A stretch of 32,304 nt of DNA from Enterovirga sp. GTDB taxonomy: Bacteria; Pseudomonadota; Alphaproteobacteria; Rhizobiales; Beijerinckiaceae. Below, piece by piece: positions 29,486 to 32,304 of this stretch. How positions within the stretch are numbered: the first letter of the stretch is position 1; each line of letters begins with the position of its first letter. The DNA is taken from positions 1 through 32,304 of the forward strand of contig NZ_JAQGKF010000057.1 in NCBI RefSeq assembly GCF_028290205.1. The letters run 5' to 3'. Under the pieces are notes generated by a model. The model was given only the letters and a program-made list of their open reading frames with translations. It made no database searches and had not been told where the DNA came from. The position numbers were made by a program, and so were the translations under genes.

Positions 29486-29872
29486 TCAGCCCCGGCGCTC
29501 GGCGTTCCAGCGGCCACTGCAGGAGATCAGCCCGGTGGTGCTCCAGGTGCCGCTACCCGTCCCCTGGCGCCCGAGGCGACCGACCACGTCGGCGGCATCG
29601 TTCCCGCGCGAGATCACGGCCCGCACGCCGCCGGACTGGGAGACCCGCCCGTTGATGTTGAACTCGCCGCCCGCATAGCTCGCCTCGCCGCGACGGATCT
29701 GCACGCCGTAGCGGTAGGCCCGGTCGCAGGGACCGTCGAGGGTCACGACCTCGATGCTCCAGGTGCCGTCGTAGCGATTGGGCACCTTCACCTTCTTCTT
29801 GGCGGCATCGGCGGCTCCGATCGAGGCGCCGAGGAGGGCGAGGGTGGTCACCGCAAGGGCTGCGCGTCGCAT
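29486..29872 (-). CDS. Small secreted beta-rich protein of unknown function
   Basis: The 128-residue product has a clear signal peptide (MRRAALAVTTLALLGASIGA, cleavage near ADA-A) and a short Lys-rich stretch. A beta-rich domain follows that begins YDGTWSIEVVTLDGPCDRAY and ends GSGTWSTTGLISCSGRWNAE. Its two cysteines (DGPCDRA and ISCSGRW) probably form a disulfide. Similar small exported proteins occur in Hyphomicrobiales, but I know no function for them. Start is the ATG at 29872. Confidence 0.75.
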   Translation of the reverse strand: MRRAALAVTTLALLGASIGAADAAKKKVKVPNRYDGTWSIEVVTLDGPCDRAYRYGVQIRRGEASYAGGEFNINGRVSQSGGVRAVISRGNDAADVVGRLGRQGTGSGTWSTTGLISCSGRWNAERRG

Positions 29873-29910
29873 GGCTGTCCGTTCGCGTTCAATTTCGACT
29901 GGGCCGAGAA

Positions 29911-29928
29911 CGAACGGGGCGCCGTTCG
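29911..29928 (-). terminator. Stem-loop after the methylmalonyl-CoA mutase small-subunit gene
   Basis: CGAACGG and CCGTTCG form a perfect 7-bp stem with a 4-base loop, 9 bases after the gene's stop on the minus strand. The following sequence starts TTCTCGG, so the T-run is weak. It may be a terminator or a 3' protective hairpin. Confidence 0.4.
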
Positions 29929-29937
29929 GTTGCGGCG

Positions 29938-31797
29938 TCAGGCGGCCGTGGCGTGCGCCAGCGCTCCCGTGAGCAGGGCCAGGACGTCGCCCCCCGCATG
30001 CAGGTAGGCATCGACGCCGGCGGCGCTCAGGGCCTCCTCGAGGTCACCGGGTTTGCCGGCGAGGTAGAGGGTGGTGACGCCGGCCGCCTTCAGGGCTTTG
30101 GCCGCCTCCACCGCATGGGTCGCATAGATCGCGTCCGACGAGCACAGGCAGGCGATGCGTGCCCCCGACGCCCGGAAGGCCTCGGCGAGGGCCGCCGATT
30201 CCGTGAACCCATCCTGGTTCACCCCCTCGATCCCGCCTGCCGCGAAGGCGTTGGCGGCGAAGGTCGAGCGTGCGTTGAACGCCGCCACCGGGCCGAGATT
30301 GGCCAGGAACACCGTCGGGCGGCCGCCCGTCCGGGCGAGGGTCGCGTCGGAGGCGTCGCGCAGGGCCTCGTAGGATTCGGCGAGGCGCTGCGAGGGCAGG
30401 GGCTCGCAGGTCAGTGCCGGGCCGGTGCCGAAGGCGCCCAGTTGGGGTGCCGCGACGGCGGGGATGTCGAGGACGGTCACGGGCTTCTCGGCGAGGTAGG
30501 GGAACTCGCTGGCGCCCGTCAGCGCCTCGCGCCGGGTGGCGATGTTCCTCGTCCGCGTCGCCCGTGTGGCCGCGATCCGCCCCTGGATCGCGCCCGCCTG
30601 GAGGCTGGCGACGATGCCGCCCTCGCGCTCGATCTCCTGGAAGGCCGCCCAGGCGGTTTCCGAGAGCTTTTCCGTCAGCGTCTCGAAGCTGCCGGCGCCA
30701 GCCGCCGGGTCGGCGACCCGGGCGAGGTTCGATTCCTCGATCAGCACGATCTGGCTGTTGCGCGCCACCCGGCGGGCGAAGGCGTCGGCGAGCCCGAGGG
30801 CCGCCGTGTAGGGCAGGGCGGTGACGGAATCGGCGCCGCCGAGACCGGCCGAGCAGGCCGCCATCGAGGTCCGCAGGATGTTCACGAAGGGATCGCGCCG
30901 GGACATCATCCGCCACGCCGTCTCGGCATGCAGGCGCAGGGGCTTCGGGTCGAGGCCGCAGGCGGCTTCCACTCGCGCCCAGAGCCGGCGCATGGCGCGG
31001 AACTTGGCGATGGTCAGGAACTCGTCGGCATCGGCCGTGAGCAGCACCGCGATGGCGTCGCGGGACCGGCCGAGGTCGTGGCCGTGCGCTTCGAGCGCGC
31101 GCAGGTAGGCGATCGCGGTCGCGAGGGTCGCGGCGAGTTCGGCCGCCTCGCTGGCCCCGGCCTCGTGATAGGGGCGGCCGTCGGCGAGGCAGGCCCGGCC
31201 GGTGAAGCCCTCGGCGTCGAAATCCGCGAGGCTGCGGGCGATTCGCGAGCCGTAATTCTCCGCCAGGGAACCGGTGGCGGCGAGCTGGCCGATCGGGTCG
31301 AGGCCGAGATCGAGGTCGAGACCCTTCAGCGTTTCGCCGCGCGCCTTGACCACGTCCCGGATCAGGTCGGCGGCCTCGATCCCGCGCGCGCCGGCATCGA
31401 GGCGGGTGGCGATCAGCGGCAGCATCACGTTGCCGAGCGCCGCGTCGAGGTCCGCCGCGTCGGTGGGGGCGAGGCCGTGGCCCCGGGCGGCGGGCGCGCC
31501 GGCGAACACCAGCACGAGCGCGTCGGCCCCGCCCTCGAGATCCGCGAGGGCGAGGGCGCTCGCCGTCGCGCCGTCCGGATGGTCGACGCGCTGTGAGACG
31601 CGCCACGGGCCCGGCGCCCGCACCGGCTGCGCCACGGGTGCCGCCGGCTCGTAGAGGGGTTCGATGCGGATGCCGTCGGCGGTCTTCGAGACCAGCCGCT
31701 TCTCGAAGTCGCCGCCTTTCAGGACGCCGTCGACGAGGCCGAGCCAGCGCTCGCGGGTCGCGGGCGGAAACAGGTCGGCGAGGGGACGGTCTTCCAT
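29938..31797 (-). CDS. mutA: Methylmalonyl-CoA mutase small (beta) subunit
   Basis: The small subunit pairs with the catalytic B12-dependent large subunit, which interconverts methylmalonyl-CoA and succinyl-CoA in propionyl-CoA and ethylmalonyl-CoA metabolism. The 619-residue product has the mutase barrel with WRVSQRVDHPDG, FLTIAKFRAMRRLWARVEAA, MMSRRDPFVNILRTSMAACS and GGADSVTALPYTAALGL. The C-terminal flavodoxin-like domain has FLANLGPVAAFNARSTFAAN in place of the DxHxxG cobalamin-binding motif, as expected for the non-catalytic chain. The ATG at 31797 begins MEDRPLADLFPPATRERW; the upstream extension is unsupported. No mutB follows, only two small exported proteins. Confidence 0.93.
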   Translation of the reverse strand: MEDRPLADLFPPATRERWLGLVDGVLKGGDFEKRLVSKTADGIRIEPLYEPAAPVAQPVRAPGPWRVSQRVDHPDGATASALALADLEGGADALVLVFAGAPAARGHGLAPTDAADLDAALGNVMLPLIATRLDAGARGIEAADLIRDVVKARGETLKGLDLDLGLDPIGQLAATGSLAENYGSRIARSLADFDAEGFTGRACLADGRPYHEAGASEAAELAATLATAIAYLRALEAHGHDLGRSRDAIAVLLTADADEFLTIAKFRAMRRLWARVEAACGLDPKPLRLHAETAWRMMSRRDPFVNILRTSMAACSAGLGGADSVTALPYTAALGLADAFARRVARNSQIVLIEESNLARVADPAAGAGSFETLTEKLSETAWAAFQEIEREGGIVASLQAGAIQGRIAATRATRTRNIATRREALTGASEFPYLAEKPVTVLDIPAVAAPQLGAFGTGPALTCEPLPSQRLAESYEALRDASDATLARTGGRPTVFLANLGPVAAFNARSTFAANAFAAGGIEGVNQDGFTESAALAEAFRASGARIACLCSSDAIYATHAVEAAKALKAAGVTTLYLAGKPGDLEEALSAAGVDAYLHAGGDVLALLTGALAHATAA

Positions 31798-31933
31798 CGG
31801 GGCGGGCCTCCGCAGGTGCTGTATGCCGGCCACGGACGACCGGATCGTTGCTTGCGACAGCCCTTGCACGGCGTGGCTCGCGGAGGCAATCGCCCGGCCA
31901 CGCTGTATTTTGTATCCCCTCGAGGTGGGGGAC

Positions 31934-32304
31934 CTAGCCGAAGATGATGAGCCCGGCGAAGCCCAGCGAGCCGACGATGATGCGCCACCACGCGAACAGG
32001 CGGAAGCCGTGGGATGAAACGTAATCGAGCACCGTACGCACCACGATGAAGGCCGAGATGAAGGCGACGATGAAGCCGATCACGATCAGACCGGTGTCGT
32101 CCTTTGAGAGGTTCTTGTAGTTGTCGAGGAGGTCCTTGGCGAAGGCGCCCGCCATGGTGGGGATCGCGAGATAGAACGAGAACTCGGTGGCCGAGCGCTT
32201 GTCGGCGCCCATCAGCATCGCGCCCACGATCGTGGCGCCCGAGCGCGAAACGCCGGGGATCATCGCGATGCACTGGAACAGGCCGATCTTGAAGTCCATC
32301 GGCA
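31934..32304 (-). CDS. uppP: Undecaprenyl-diphosphatase UppP/BacA (5' end cut by window)
   Basis: UppP is a membrane phosphatase that recycles undecaprenyl pyrophosphate for cell-wall synthesis and, when abundant, gives bacitracin resistance. The visible C-terminal part, about 122 residues, has the second family motif [20 protein letters not shown], then [20 protein letters not shown] and three hydrophobic segments, with [20 protein letters not shown] near the end. The frame remains open at the window edge, so the ATG at 32299 is internal and not the real start. The stop is TAG. Confidence 0.93.
   Translation of the reverse strand, partial: PMDFKIGLFQCIAMIPGVSRSGATIVGAMLMGADKRSATEFSFYLAIPTMAGAFAKDLLDNYKNLSKDDTGLIVIGFIVAFISAFIVVRTVLDYVSSHGFRLFAWWRIIVGSLGFAGLIIFG

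Noticed and set aside
29953-31596. A 547-codon plus-strand frame and a 520-codon alternate minus frame over the methylmalonyl-CoA mutase gene
   Set aside because: Both are shadows of the mutase small-subunit gene, which has clear family motifs; the compositions are Arg/Gly/Ala-biased without recognisable domains.

Overview
The window is high-GC DNA from an alphaproteobacterium, most likely of the order Hyphomicrobiales. A Methylobacteriaceae-like organism is my best guess, from the style of the ribosomal proteins and the mix of methylmalonyl-CoA mutase, PiT/DUF47 phosphate transport and c-di-GMP genes. I identify 42 protein genes. All are on the minus strand except lepA. I found no tRNA, rRNA, CRISPR array, integrase or insertion sequence.

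Region 1 (1-15160) is the classical str-S10-spc block, transcribed right to left: rpsL, rpsG, fusA, tuf, rpsJ, rplC, rplD, rplW, rplB, rpsS, rplV, rpsC, rplP, rpmC, rpsQ, rplN, rplX, rplE, rpsN, rpsH, rplF, rplR, rpsE, rpmD, rplO and secY (cut by the window edge). Most junctions are tight or overlapping. A few gaps are long (rpsL-rpsG, tuf-rpsJ, rpsQ-rplN, rplO-secY) and are mostly filled with strong GC-rich stem-loops. A good promoter (TTGACG-17-TAGATA) lies about 270 bases before rpsL, with two tandem 12-bp repeats just upstream of it.

Region 2 (15522-21861) is a metabolic cluster. Five genes are joined by overlaps or a 5-base gap: an unrecognised protein built of two tandem homologous halves, a short-chain dehydrogenase, the alpha and beta subunits of a 2-oxoacid-dehydrogenase-type E1, and an acetolactate-synthase-like thiamine diphosphate (ThDP) enzyme. 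A PfkB sugar kinase gene lies immediately upstream on the same strand. There is no E2 or E3, so the pathway is not an ordinary dehydrogenase complex. I regard this as the part most likely to be an undescribed system. Its substrate cannot be read from the sequence.

Region 3 (22071-25918) holds lepA (EF4), divergent from the kinase; a small Lys/Ala-rich protein with pentapeptide repeats; and a phosphate-uptake pair, a PhoU-like DUF47 protein followed by a PiT transporter.

Region 4 (26069-32304) holds a soluble GAF-MCP signalling protein, a PAS-GGDEF diguanylate cyclase, two small exported proteins of unknown function, the small subunit of methylmalonyl-CoA mutase without its large subunit nearby, and the C-terminal part of undecaprenyl-diphosphatase (uppP).
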